Positions 42,398-52,837 of a DNA stretch of 64,000 bases are shown here, piece by piece. The position numbers and the translations under genes are program-made. A model generated the notes under the pieces. That model had not been told where the DNA came from and made no database searches. It saw only the letters and a program-made list of their open reading frames with translations. Location of the stretch: assembly GCA_963995525.1 (NCBI GenBank), contig CAXEFP010000001.1:1020201-1084200 (forward strand), written 5' to 3'. The stretch is from Escarpia spicata (lineage: Eukaryota; Annelida; Polychaeta; Sabellida; Siboglinidae). Numbering within the stretch: position 1 is the first letter of the stretch; each line of letters begins with the position of its first letter.

Positions 42398-45331
42398 TAG
42401 CCTTCGTGAAGATTTGTAACATGCAAAACATCTATTTGGGGTAAGACCACATTAAGGATCCGTCCGCTAAGAAAAGTGCACTACAAATACCGTTTTGCTG
42501 TGATATGCATACATTTTGTTCGAACACTTTGACATGGGACATGTTTGTCTCGTGAGTACGGAATGTACTGCTGCTATAGACAAGATAAAACATCAAATGG
42601 GGATGCGTTTTCACACCTATAACTTACGTAATATGTTCTTGTAACTTACGTGACTGAGATAAAACGTTATCATGCATTCCCATGTGTGGTTAATCTAGTT
42701 ATGTGTGTAGCTTGATATCAGTCTAGCCTTCGTAAAGATTTGTAACATGCAAAACATCTATTTGGAGTAAGACCACATTAAGTATCCGTCTACTGAAAAA
42801 AGTGCACTACAAATACCGTTTTGCGGTGATATGCATAAATTTTGTTCGAACACTTTGACATGGGACATGTTTGTCTCGTGAGTACTGAATGTACTGCTGC
42901 TTTACACAAGATAAAACATCAAATGGGGATGAGTTTTCACACCTATAACTTACGTAATATGTTCTTGTAACGTACGTGACGGACATAAAACGGTAACATG
43001 CATTCCCATTTGTGGATAATCTAGTTATGTGTGTAGCTTGATATCAGTCTAGCCTTCGTGAAGATATGTAACATGCAAAACATCTATTTGGGGTAAGACC
43101 ACATTAAGGATCCGTCCGCTAAAAAAAGTGCACTACAAATACCGTTTTGCTGTGATATGCATAAATTTAGTTCGAACACTTTGACATGGGACATGTTTGT
43201 CTCGTGAGTACTGAATGTACTGCTGCTATAGACAAGATAAAACATCAAATGGGGATGAGTTTTCACACCTATAACTTACGTAATATGTTTTTGTAACTTA
43301 CGTGACGGAGATAAAACGGTAACATGCATTCCCATGTGTTGTTAATCTAGTTATGTGTGTAGCTTGATATCAGTCTAGCCTTCGTAAAGATTTGTAACAT
43401 GCAAAACATCTATTTGGGGTAAGACCACATTAAGTATCCGTCCGCTGAAAAAAGTGCACTACAAATACCGTTTTGCTGTGATATGCATAAATTTTGTTCG
43501 AACACTTTGACATGGGACATGTTTGTCTCGTGAGTACTGAATGTATTGCTGCTTTAGACAAGATAAAACATCAAATGGCGATGAGTTTTCACACCTATAA
43601 CTTACGTAATATGTTCTTGTAACTTAGGTGACGGAGATAAAACGGTAACATGCATTCCCATTTGTGGTTAATCTAGTTATGTGTGTAGCTTGATATCAGT
43701 CTAGCCTTCGTGAAGATTTGTAACATGCAAAACATCTATTTGGAGTAAGACCACATTAACGATCCGTCCGCTGAAAAAAGTGCACTACAAATACCGTTTT
43801 GCTGTGATATGCATACATTTTGTTCGAACACTTTGACATGGGACATGTTTGTCTCGTGAGTACTGAATGTACTGCTGCTTTACACAAGATAAAACATCAA
43901 ATGGGGATGAGTTTTCACACCTATAACTTACGTAATATGTTTTTGTAACTTACGTGACGGAGATAAAACGGTAACATGCATTCCCATGTGTGGTTAATCT
44001 AGTTATGTGTGTAGCTTGATATCAGTTTAGCCTTCGTAAAGATTTGTAACATGCAAAACATCTATTTGGGGTAAGACCACATTAAGTATCCGTCCGCTGA
44101 AAAAAGTGCACTACAAATACCGTTTTGCTGTGATATGCATAAATTTTGTTCGAACACTTTGACATGGGACATGTTTGTCTCGTGAGTACTGAATGTATTG
44201 CTGCTTTAGACAAGATAAAACATCAAATGGCGATGAGTTTTCACACCTATAACTTACGTAATATGTTCTTGTAACTTAGGTGACGGAGATAAAACGGTAA
44301 CATGCATTCCCATTTGTGGTTAATCTAGTTATGTGTGTAGCTTGATATCAGTCTAGCCTTCGTGAAGATTTGTAACATGCAAAACATCTATTTGGAGTAA
44401 GACCACATTAACGATCCGTCCGCTGAAAAAAGTGCACTACAAATACCGTTTTGCTGTGATATGCATACATTTTGTTCGAACACTTTGACATGGGACATGT
44501 TTGTCTCGTGAGTACTGAATGTACTGCTGCTTTACACAAGATAAAACATCAAATGGGGATGAGTTTTCACACCTATAACTTACGTAATATGTTCTTGTAA
44601 CTTACGTGACGGACATAAAACGGTAACAGGCATTCCCATTTGTGGATAATCTAGTTATGTGTGTAGCTTGATATCAGTCTAGCCTTCGTGAAGATTTGTA
44701 ACATGCAAAACATCTATTTGGGGTAAGACCACATTAAGGATCCGTCCGCTAAGAAAAGTGCACTACAAATACCGTTTTGCTGTGATATGCATACATTTTG
44801 TTCGAACACTTTGACATGGGACATGTTTGTCTCGTGAGTACTGAATGTATTGCTGCTTTAGACAAGATAAAACATCAAATGGCGATGAGTTTTCACACCT
44901 ATAACTTACGTAATATGTTCTTGTAACTTAGGTGACGGAGATAAAACGGTAACATGCATTCCCATTTGTGGTTAATCTAGTTATGTGTGTAGCTTGATAT
45001 CAGTCTAGCCTTCGTGAAGATTTGTAACATGCAAAACATCTATTTGGAGTAAGACCACATTAACGATCCGTCCGCTGAAAAAAGTGCACTACAAATACCG
45101 TTTTGCTGTGATATGCATACATTTTGTTCGAACACTTTGACATGGGACATGTTTGTCTCGTGAGTACTGAATGTACTGCTGCTTTACACAAGATAAAACA
45201 TCAAATGGGGATGAGTTTTCACACCTATAACTTACGTAATATGTTCTTGTAACTTACGTGACGGACATAAAACGGTAACAGGCATTCCCATTTGTGGATA
45301 ATCTAGTTATGTGTGTAGCTTGATATCAGTC
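42398..45331 (+). repeat. Variable HOR unit 6: 9 monomers, A-B-C-D-F-D-E-A/D-E
   Basis: The first seven monomers match the 7-mer. Then comes a hybrid (44680-45005) with an A head (CTAAGAAAAG, ATACATTTTG) and a D tail (GTATTGCTG, GGCGATGAG), then another E (45006). The monomer after F starts CAGTTTAGCC near 44025 instead of CAGTATAGCC. Confidence 0.85.
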
Positions 45332-46961
45332 TAGCCTTCGTGAAGATTTGTAACATGCAAAACATCTATTTGGGGTAAGACCACATTAAGGATCCGTCCG
45401 CTAAGAAAAGTGCACTACAAATACCGTTTTGCTGTGATATGCATACATTTTGTTCGAACACTTTGACATGGGACATGTTTGTCTCGTGAGTACGGAATGT
45501 ACTGCTGCTATAGACAAGATAAAACATCAAATGGGGATGCGTTTTCACACCTATAACTTACGTAATATGTTCTTGTAACTTACGTGACGGAGATAAAACG
45601 TTATCATGCATTCCCATGTGTGGTTAATCTAGTTATGTGTGTAGCTTGATATCAGTCTAGCCTTCGTAAAGATTTGTAACATGCAAAACATCTATTTGGA
45701 GTAAGACCACATTAAGTATCCGTCTACTGAAAAAAGTGCACTACAAATACCGTTTTGCGGTGATATGCATAAATTTTGTTCGAACACTTTGACATGGGAC
45801 ATGTTTGTCTCGTGAGTACTGAATGTACTGCTGCTTTACACAAGATAAAACATCAAATGGGGATGAGTTTTCACACCTATAACTTACGTAATATGTTCTT
45901 GTAACGTACGTGACGGACATAAAACGGTAACATGCATTCCCATTTGTGGATAATCTAGTTATGTGTGTAGCTTGATATCAGTCTAGCCTTCGTGAAGATT
46001 TGTAACATGCAAAACATCTATTTGGGGTAAGACCACATTAAGGATCCGTCCGCTAAAAAAAGTGCACTACAAATACCGTTTTGCTGTGATATGCATAAAT
46101 TTAGTTCGAACACTTTGACATGGGACATGTTTGTCTCGTGAGTACTGAATGTACTGCTGCTATAGACAAGATAAAACATCAAATGGGGATGAGTTTTCAC
46201 ACCTATAACTTACGTAATATGTTTTTGTAACTTACGTGACGGAGATAAAACGGTAACATGCATTCCCATGTGTGGTTAATCTAGTTATGTGTGTAGCTTG
46301 ATATCAGTCTAGCCTTCGTAAAGATTTGTAACATGCAAAACATCTATTTGGGGTAAGACCACATTAAGTATCCGTCCGCTGAAAAAAGTGCACTACAAAT
46401 ACCGTTTTGCTGTGATATGCATAAATTTTGTTCGAACACTTTGACATGGGACATGTTTGTCTCGTGAGTACTGAATGTATTGCTGCTTTAGACAAGATAA
46501 AACATCAAATGGCGATGAGTTTTCACACCTATAACTTACGTAATATGTTCTTGTAACTTAGGTGACGGAGATAAAACGGTAACATGCATTCCCATTTGTG
46601 GTTAATCTAGTTATGTGTGTAGCTTGATATCAGTCTAGCCTTCGTGAAGATTTGTAACATGCAAAACATCTATTTGGAGTAAGACCACATTAACGATCCG
46701 TCCGCTGAAAAAAGTGCACTACAAATACCGTTTTGCTGTGATATGCATACATTTTGTTCGAACACTTTGACATGGGACATGTTTGTCTCGTGAGTACTGA
46801 ATGTACTGCTGCTTTACACAAGATAAAACATCAAATGGGGATGAGTTTTCACACCTATAACTTACGTAATATGTTCTTGTAACTTACGTGACGGACATAA
46901 AACGGTAACAGGCATTCCCATTTGTGGATAATCTAGTTATGTGTGTAGCTTGATATCAGTC
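45332..46961 (+). repeat. Variable HOR unit 7: canonical 5 monomers, A-B-C-D-E
   Basis: Monomers at 45332, 45658, 45984, 46310 and 46636 carry the standard class markers in order. A ends GTGACGGAGAT rather than the GTGACTGAGAT of most A copies. Confidence 0.85.
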
Positions 46962-48917
46962 TAGCCTTCGTGAAGATTTGTAACATGCAAAACATCTATT
47001 TGGGGTAAGACCACATTAAGGATCCGTCCGCTAAGAAAAGTGCACTACAAATACCGTTTTGCTGTGATATGCATACATTTTGTTCGAACACTTTGACATG
47101 GGACATGTTTGTCTCGTGAGTACGGAATGTACTGCTGCTATAGACAAGATAAAACATCAAATGGGGATGCGTTTTCACACCTATAACTTACGTAATATGT
47201 TCTTGTAACTTACGTGACTGAGATAAAACGTTATCATGCATTCCCATGTGTGGTTAATCTAGTTATGTGTGTAGCTTGATATCAGTCTAGCCTTCGTAAA
47301 GATTTGTAACATGCAAAACATCTATTTGGAGTAAGACCACATTAAGTATCCGTCTACTGAAAAAAGTGCACTACAAATACCGTTTTGCGGTGATATGCAT
47401 AAATTTTGTTCGAACACTTTGACATGGGACATGTTTGTCTCGTGAGTACTGAATGTACTGCTGCTTTACACAAGATAAAACATCAAATGGGGATGAGTTT
47501 TCACACCTATAACTTACGTAATATGTTCTTGTAACGTACGTGACGGACATAAAACGGTAACATGCATTCCCATTTGTGGATAATCTAGTTATGTGTGTAG
47601 CTTGATATCAGTCTAGCCTTCGTGAAGATTTGTAACATGCAAAACATCTATTTGGGGTAAGACCACATTAAGGATCCGTCCGCTAAAAAAAGTGCACTAC
47701 AAATACCGTTTTGCTGTGATATGCATAAATTTAGTTCGAACACTTTGACATGGGACATGTTTGTCTCGTGAGTACTGAATGTACTGCTGCTATAGACAAG
47801 ATAAAACATCAAATGGGGATGAGTTTTCACACCTATAACTTACGTAATATGTTTTTGTAACTTACGTGACGGAGATAAAACGGTAACATGCATTCCCATG
47901 TGTTGTTAATCTAGTTATGTGTGTAGCTTGATATCAGTCTAGCCTTCGTAAAGATTTGTAACATGCAAAACATCTATTTGGGGTAAGACCACATTAAGTA
48001 TCCGTCCGCTGAAAAAAGTGCACTACAAATACCGTTTTGCTGTGATATGCATAAATTTTGTTCGAACACTTTGACATGGGACATGTTTGTCTCGTGAGTA
48101 CTGAATGTATTGCTGCTTTAGACAAGATAAAACATCAAATGGCGATGAGTTTTCACACCTATAACTTACGTAATATGTTCTTGTAACTTAGGTGACGGAG
48201 ATAAAACGGTAACATGCATTCCCATTTGTGGTTAATCTAGTTATGTGTGTAGCTTGATATCAGTCTAGCCTTCGTGAAGATTTGTAACATGCAAAACATC
48301 TATTTGGAGTAAGACCACATTAACGATCCGTCCGCTGAAAAAAGTGCACTACAAATACCGTTTTGCTGTGATATGCATACATTTTGTTCGAACACTTTGA
48401 CATGGGACATGTTTGTCTCGTGAGTACTGAATGTACTGCTGCTTTACACAAGATAAAACATCAAATGGGGATGAGTTTTCACACCTATAACTTACGTAAT
48501 ATGTTTTTGTAACTTACGTGACGGAGATAAAACGGTAACATGCATTCCCATGTGTGGTTAATCTAGTTATGTGTGTAGCTTGATATCAGTATAGCCTTCG
48601 TAAAGATTTGTAACATGCAAAACATCTATTTGGGGTAAGACCACATTAAGTATCCGTCCGCTGAAAAAAGTGCACTACAAATACCGTTTTGCTGTGATAT
48701 GCATAAATTTTGTTCGAACACTTTGACATGGGACATGTTTGTCTCGTGAGTACTGAATGTACTGCTGCTTTACACAAGATAAAACATCAAATGGGGATGA
48801 GTTTTCACACCTATAACTTACGTAATATGTTCTTGTAACTTACGTGACGGACATAAAACGGTAACAGGCATTCCCATTTGTGGTTAATCTAGTTATGTGT
48901 GTAGCTTGATATCAGTC
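46962..48917 (+). repeat. Variable HOR unit 8: 6 monomers, A-B-C-D-F-D/E
   Basis: The last monomer (48592-48917) begins as D (CAGTATAGCC, AAGTATCC) and ends as E (GTACTGCTG, TTTACACAAG, GTAACAGGC), but then reads GGTTAATC where E has GGATAATC, so there may be a second switch. This is the right-hand end of the ABCDE family. Confidence 0.8.
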
Positions 48918-49269
48918 TAGCCTTCGTAAAGATTTGTAACATGCAAAACATCTATTTGGAGTAAGACCACATTAAGTATCCGTCTACTGAAAAAAGTGCA
49001 CTACAAATACCGTTTTGCGGTGATATGCATACATTTTGTTCGGACACTTTGACATGGGACATGTTTGTCTCGTGAGTACTGAATGTACTGCTGCTATAGA
49101 CAAGATAAAACATCAAATGGGGATGAGTTTTCATACCTATAACTTACGTAATATGTTCTTGTAACTTACGTGACAGAGATAAAACGGTAACATGCATTCC
49201 CATGTGTGTTTAATCTAGTTATGTGTGTAGCTTGATATCAGTCTAGCCTTCGTAAAGATTTGTAACATG

Positions 49270-49278
49270 CAGAACATG
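49270..49278 (+). repeat. 9-bp insertion CAGAACATG, right-hand side
   Basis: Same insert in the monomer at 49244, here without the CCGCCGAAAA changes but with AATACTGTTTTG, which links it to the block R copies. Confidence 0.9.
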
Positions 49279-50023
49279 CAAAACATCTATTTGGGGTAAG
49301 ACCACATTAAGGATCCGTCCGCTGAAAAAAGTGCACTACAAATACTGTTTTGCTGTGATATGCATAAATTTTGTTCGAACACTTTGACATGGGACATGTT
49401 TGTCTCGTGAGTACTGAATGTACTGCTGCTTTAGACAAGATAAAACATCAAATGGGGATGAGTTTTCACACCTATAACTTACGTAATATGTTCTTGTAAC
49501 TTACGTGATGGACATAAAACGGTAACATGCATTCCCATTTGTGGAAAATCTAGTTATGTGTGTAGCTTGATATCAGTCTAGCCTTCGTGAAGATTTGTAA
49601 CATGCAAAACATCTATTTGGGGTAAGACCACATTAAGGATCCGTCCGCTAAAAAAAGTGCACTACAAATACCATTTTGCGATGATATGTATAAATTTTGT
49701 TCGAACACTTTGACATGGGACATGTTTGTCTCGTGAGTACTGAATGTACTGCTGCTTTAGACAAGATAAAACATCAAATGGGGATGAGTTTTCACACCTA
49801 TAACTTACGTAATATGTTCTTGTAACTTACGTGACGGAGATAAAACGGTAACATGCATTCCCATGTGTGGTTAATCTAGTTATGTGTGTAGCTTGATATC
49901 AGTCTAGCCTTCGTAAAGATTTGTAACATGCAAAACATCTATTTGGGGTAAGACCACATTAAGTATCCGTCCGCTGAAAAAAGTGCACTACAAATACCGT
50001 TTTGCTGTGATATGCATAAATTT

Positions 50024-50033
50024 TGTTCGAACA
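50024..50033. repeat. 10-bp palindrome TGTTCGAACA in each monomer
   Basis: TGTTCGAACA is its own reverse complement. The inner GTTCGAAC is retained in nearly every monomer. The outer pair is lost in variants reading TAGTTCGAAC or TGGTTCGAAC. Rare copies break the core: GTTCAAAC near 4040, 5343 and 9914, GTTCGGAC near 5016, 9587 and 49040, GTTCGAAAAC in the 52-64 kb T monomers, and GTTCAACAC near 57847 and 61112. A dyad of this kind can extrude or bind a dimeric protein, but no binding protein can be named. Confidence 0.85.
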
Positions 50034-50061
50034 CTTTGACATGGGACATGTTTGTCTCGTG

Positions 50062-50076
50062 AGTACTGAATGTACT
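50062..50076. repeat. Inverted repeat AGTAC-TGAAT-GTACT
   Basis: A 5-bp stem (AGTAC/GTACT) flanks a 5-base loop, 25 to 50 bases downstream of the GTTCGAAC palindrome. Most monomers keep the stem intact. Class A (GTACGG) changes the loop, class D (GTATTG) breaks one stem arm, and copies with GAATACTG (for example at 165) or GTACAGC change a base in or next to an arm. The dyad is visible directly; a role in forming non-B DNA is inference. Confidence 0.8.
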
Positions 50077-50127
50077 GCTGCTTTAGACAAGATAAAACAT
50101 CAAATGGCGATGAGTTTTCACACCAAT

Positions 50128-50158
50128 AACTTACGTAATATGTTCTTGTAACTTACGT
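50128..50158. repeat. TTACGTAA palindrome within a 9-bp direct repeat AACTTACGT
   Basis: AACTTACGT occurs at 50128-50136 and again at 50150-50158, two helical turns (22 bp) apart. The first copy continues to the 8-bp palindrome TTACGTAA and the second to TTACGTGA. In many monomers the second copy reads AACTTAGGTGA or AACGTACGTGA, so the upstream copy is the better conserved. TTACGTAA is the core recognised by several bZIP factors, but nothing here shows such use. Confidence 0.7.
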
Positions 50159-50198
50159 GACGGAGATAAAACGGTAACATGCATTCCCATTTGTGGTT

Positions 50199-50228
50199 AA
50201 TCTAGTTATGTGTGTAGCTTGATATCAG
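50199..50228 (+). repeat. Near-invariant 30-bp segment at the monomer end
   Basis: The segment starts AATCTAGTTATGTGTG and ends GCTTGATATCAG. On reading all copies by eye I found very few changes: TCTGGTTATG near 5521 and its duplicate near 10091, GTTATATGTG near 58687 and 61952, and GTAGATTGATATC near 50869. Neighbouring segments vary much more often. This is the best candidate in the monomer for a conserved protein-binding or processing element. It also carries the EcoRV site present in every copy. Confidence 0.6.
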
Positions 50229-50556
50229 TCTAGCCTTCGTGAAGATTTGTAACATGCAAAACATCTATTTGGAGTAAGACCACATTAACGATCCGTCCGC
50301 TGAAAAAAGTGCACTACAAATACCGTTTTGCTGTGATATGCATACATTTTGTTCGAACACTTTGACATGGGACATGTTTGTCTCGTGAGTACTGAATGTA
50401 CTGCTGCTTTACACAAGATAAAACATCAAATGGGGATGAGTTTTCACACCTATAACTTACGTAATATGTTCTTGTAACTTACGTGACGGACATAAAACGG
50501 TAACAGGCTTTCCCATTTGTGGATAATCTAGTTATGTGTGTAGCTTGATATCAGTC

Positions 50557-52837
50557 TAGCCTTCGTGAAGATTTGTAACATGCAAAACATCTATTTGGGG
50601 TAAGACCACATTAAGGATCCGTCCGCTAAGAAAAGTGCACTACAAATACCGTTTTGCTGTGATATGCATCAATTTTGTTCGAACACTTTGATATGGGACA
50701 TGTTTGTCTCGTGAGTACTGAATGTACTGCTGCTATAGACAAGATAAAACATCAAATGGGGATGAGATTTCTCACCTATAACTTACGTAGTATGTTCTTG
50801 TAACTTACGTGACGGAGATAAAACGGTAACATGCATTCCCATGTGTGGTTAATCTAGTTATGTGTGTAGATTGATATCAGTCTAGCCTTCGTAAAGTTTG
50901 TAACATGCAAAACATCTATTTGGGGTAAGACCACATTAAGTATCCGTCCGCTGAAAAAAGTGCACTACAAATACCGTTTTGCTGTGATATGCATAAATTT
51001 TGTTCGAACACTTTGACATGGGACATGTTTGTCTCGTGAGTACTGAATGTACTGCTGCTTTACCCAAGATAAAACATCAAATGGGGATGAGTTTTCACAC
51101 CTATAACTTACGTAATATGTTCTTGTAACTTACGTGACGGAGATAAAACGGTAACATGCATTCCCATGTGTGGTTAATCTAGTTATGTGTGTAGCTTGAT
51201 ATCAGTCTAGCCTTCGTAAAGATTTGTAACATGCAAAACATCTATTTGGGGTAAGACCACATTAAGTATCCGTCCGCTGAAAAAAGTGCACTACAAATAC
51301 CGTTTTGCTGTGATATGCATAAATTTTGTTCGAACACTTTGACATGGGACATGTTTGTCTCGTGAGTACTGAATGTACTGCTGCTTTAGACAAGATAAAA
51401 CATCAAATGGCGATGAGTTTTCACACCTATAACTTACGTAATATGTTCTTGTAACTTACGTGACGGACATAAAACGGTAACATGCATTCCCATGTGTGGT
51501 TAATCTAGTTATGTGTGTAGCTTGATATCAGTCTAGCCTTCGTAAAGATTTGTAACATGCAAAACATCTATTTGGGGTAAGACCACATTAAGTATCCGTC
51601 CGCTGAAAAAAGTGCACTACAAATACCGTTTTGCTGTGATATGCATAAATTTGGTTCGAACACTTTGACATGGGACATGTTTGTCTCGTGAGTACTGAAT
51701 GTACTGCTGCTTTAGACAAGATAAAACATCAAATGGCGATGAGTTTTCACACCTATAACTTACGTAATATGTTCTTGTAACTTAGGTGACGGAGATAAAA
51801 CGGTAACATGCATTCCCATTTGTGGTTAATCTAGTTATGTGTGTAGCTTGATATCAGTCTAGCCTTCGTGAAGATTTGTAACATGCAAAACATCTATTTG
51901 GAGTAAGACCACATTAACGATCAGTCCGCTGAAAAAAGTGCATTACAAATACCGTTTTGCTGTGATATGCATACATTTTGTTCGAACACTTTGACATGGG
52001 ACATGTTTGTCTCGTGAGTACTGAATGTACTGCTGCTTTACACAAGATAAAACATCAAATGGGGATGAGTTTTCACACCTATAACTTACGTAATATGTTC
52101 TTGTAACTTACGTGACGGACATAAAACGGTAACAGGCATTCCCATTTGTGGATAATCTAGTTATGTGTGTAGCTTGATATCAGTCTAGCCTTCGTGAAGA
52201 TTTGTAACATGCAAAACATCTATTTGGGGTAAGACCACATTAAGGATCCGTCCTCTAAGAAAAGTGCACTACAAATACCGTTTTGCTGTGATATGCATAA
52301 ATTTAGTTCGAAAACTTTGACATGGGACATGTTTGTCTCGTGAGTACTGAATGTACTGCTGCTATAGACAAGATAAAACATCAAATGGGGATGAGTTTTC
52401 ACACCTATAACTTACGTAATATGTTCTTGTAACTTACGTGACGGAGATAAAACGGTAACATGCATTCCCATGTGTGGTTAATCTAGTTATGTGTGTAGCT
52501 TGATATCAGTCTAGCCTTCGTAAAGATTTGTAACATGCAAAACATCTATTTGGGGTAAGACCACATTAAGTATCCGTCCGCTGAAAAAAGTGCACTACAA
52601 ATACCGTTTTGCTGTGATATGCATAAATTTGGTTCGAACACTTTGACATGGGACATGTTTGTCTCGTGAGTACTGAATGTACTGCTGCTTTAGACAAGAT
52701 AAAACATCAAATGGCGATGAGTTTTCACACCTATAACTTACATAATATGTTCTTGTAACTTAGGTGACGGAGATAAAACGGTAACATGCATTCCCATTTG
52801 TGGTTAATCTAGTTATGTGTGTAGCTTGATATCAGTC
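50557..52837 (+). repeat. 7-monomer HOR, copy 1 (2281 bp)
   Basis: Monomers at 50557 (GATGAGATTTCTCACC, GTAGTATG), 50883 (CGTAAAGTTTG, 1-base deletion), 51208, 51534 (TTTGGTTCG), 51860 (CGATCAGTCC, GTGCATTAC), 52186 (type T: CCTCTAAG, GTTCGAAAAC) and 52512 (TTACATAATATG). All these markers return 2280-2282 bases later. Confidence 0.88.

Larger units (their letters stand above)
49905..50230 (+). repeat. Reference satellite monomer (326 bp) used for motif positions
   Basis: This copy has the modal length and most of the majority bases, so it serves as the reference for position within the monomer. In order it holds: TAGCCTTCG at 1; GTAACATGCAAAACATC near 19-35; GTAAGACCACATTAAG near 45; GTGCAC near 79; ATGCATAAAT near 108; GTTCGAAC at 121-128; GACATGGGACATGTTTG near 134; the inverted repeat AGTAC-TGAAT-GTACT at 158-172; GATAAAACATCAAATGG near 187; TTACGTAA at 227-234; GATAAAACGGTAACATGC near 261; and the near-invariant closing segment 295-324 containing GATATC. 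It carries the D-like variant GGCGATGAG and the variant CACCAATAAC, so it is not a strict consensus. Confidence 0.9.
48918..50556 (+). repeat. Five divergent monomers right of the ABCDE zone
   Basis: 48918 starts as B (CCGTCTACTG, GCGGTGATATG) but continues with GTTCGGAC, CTATAGAC, TTCATACC and GACAGAGAT. 49244 carries the 9-bp insertion and is 335 bp. 49579 has TACCATTTTGCGATG and GATATGTATAAAT. 49905 and 50231 are ordinary D-like and E types. HOR order is not repeated here, and divergence is higher than on the left. Confidence 0.75.

Noticed and set aside
50025..50033. RNA polymerase III B box or tRNA T-arm at GTTCGAACA
   Set aside because: It is one base off the B-box pattern, no A box is seen at the usual upstream distance, and no cloverleaf or T-run terminator follows. 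The palindrome explains the similarity.
50025..50041. CENP-B box
   Set aside because: TTCG followed by A at a suitable place can be found on either side of GTTCGAAC, but the CGGG part of the known box (TTCG....A..CGGG) is missing on both strands.
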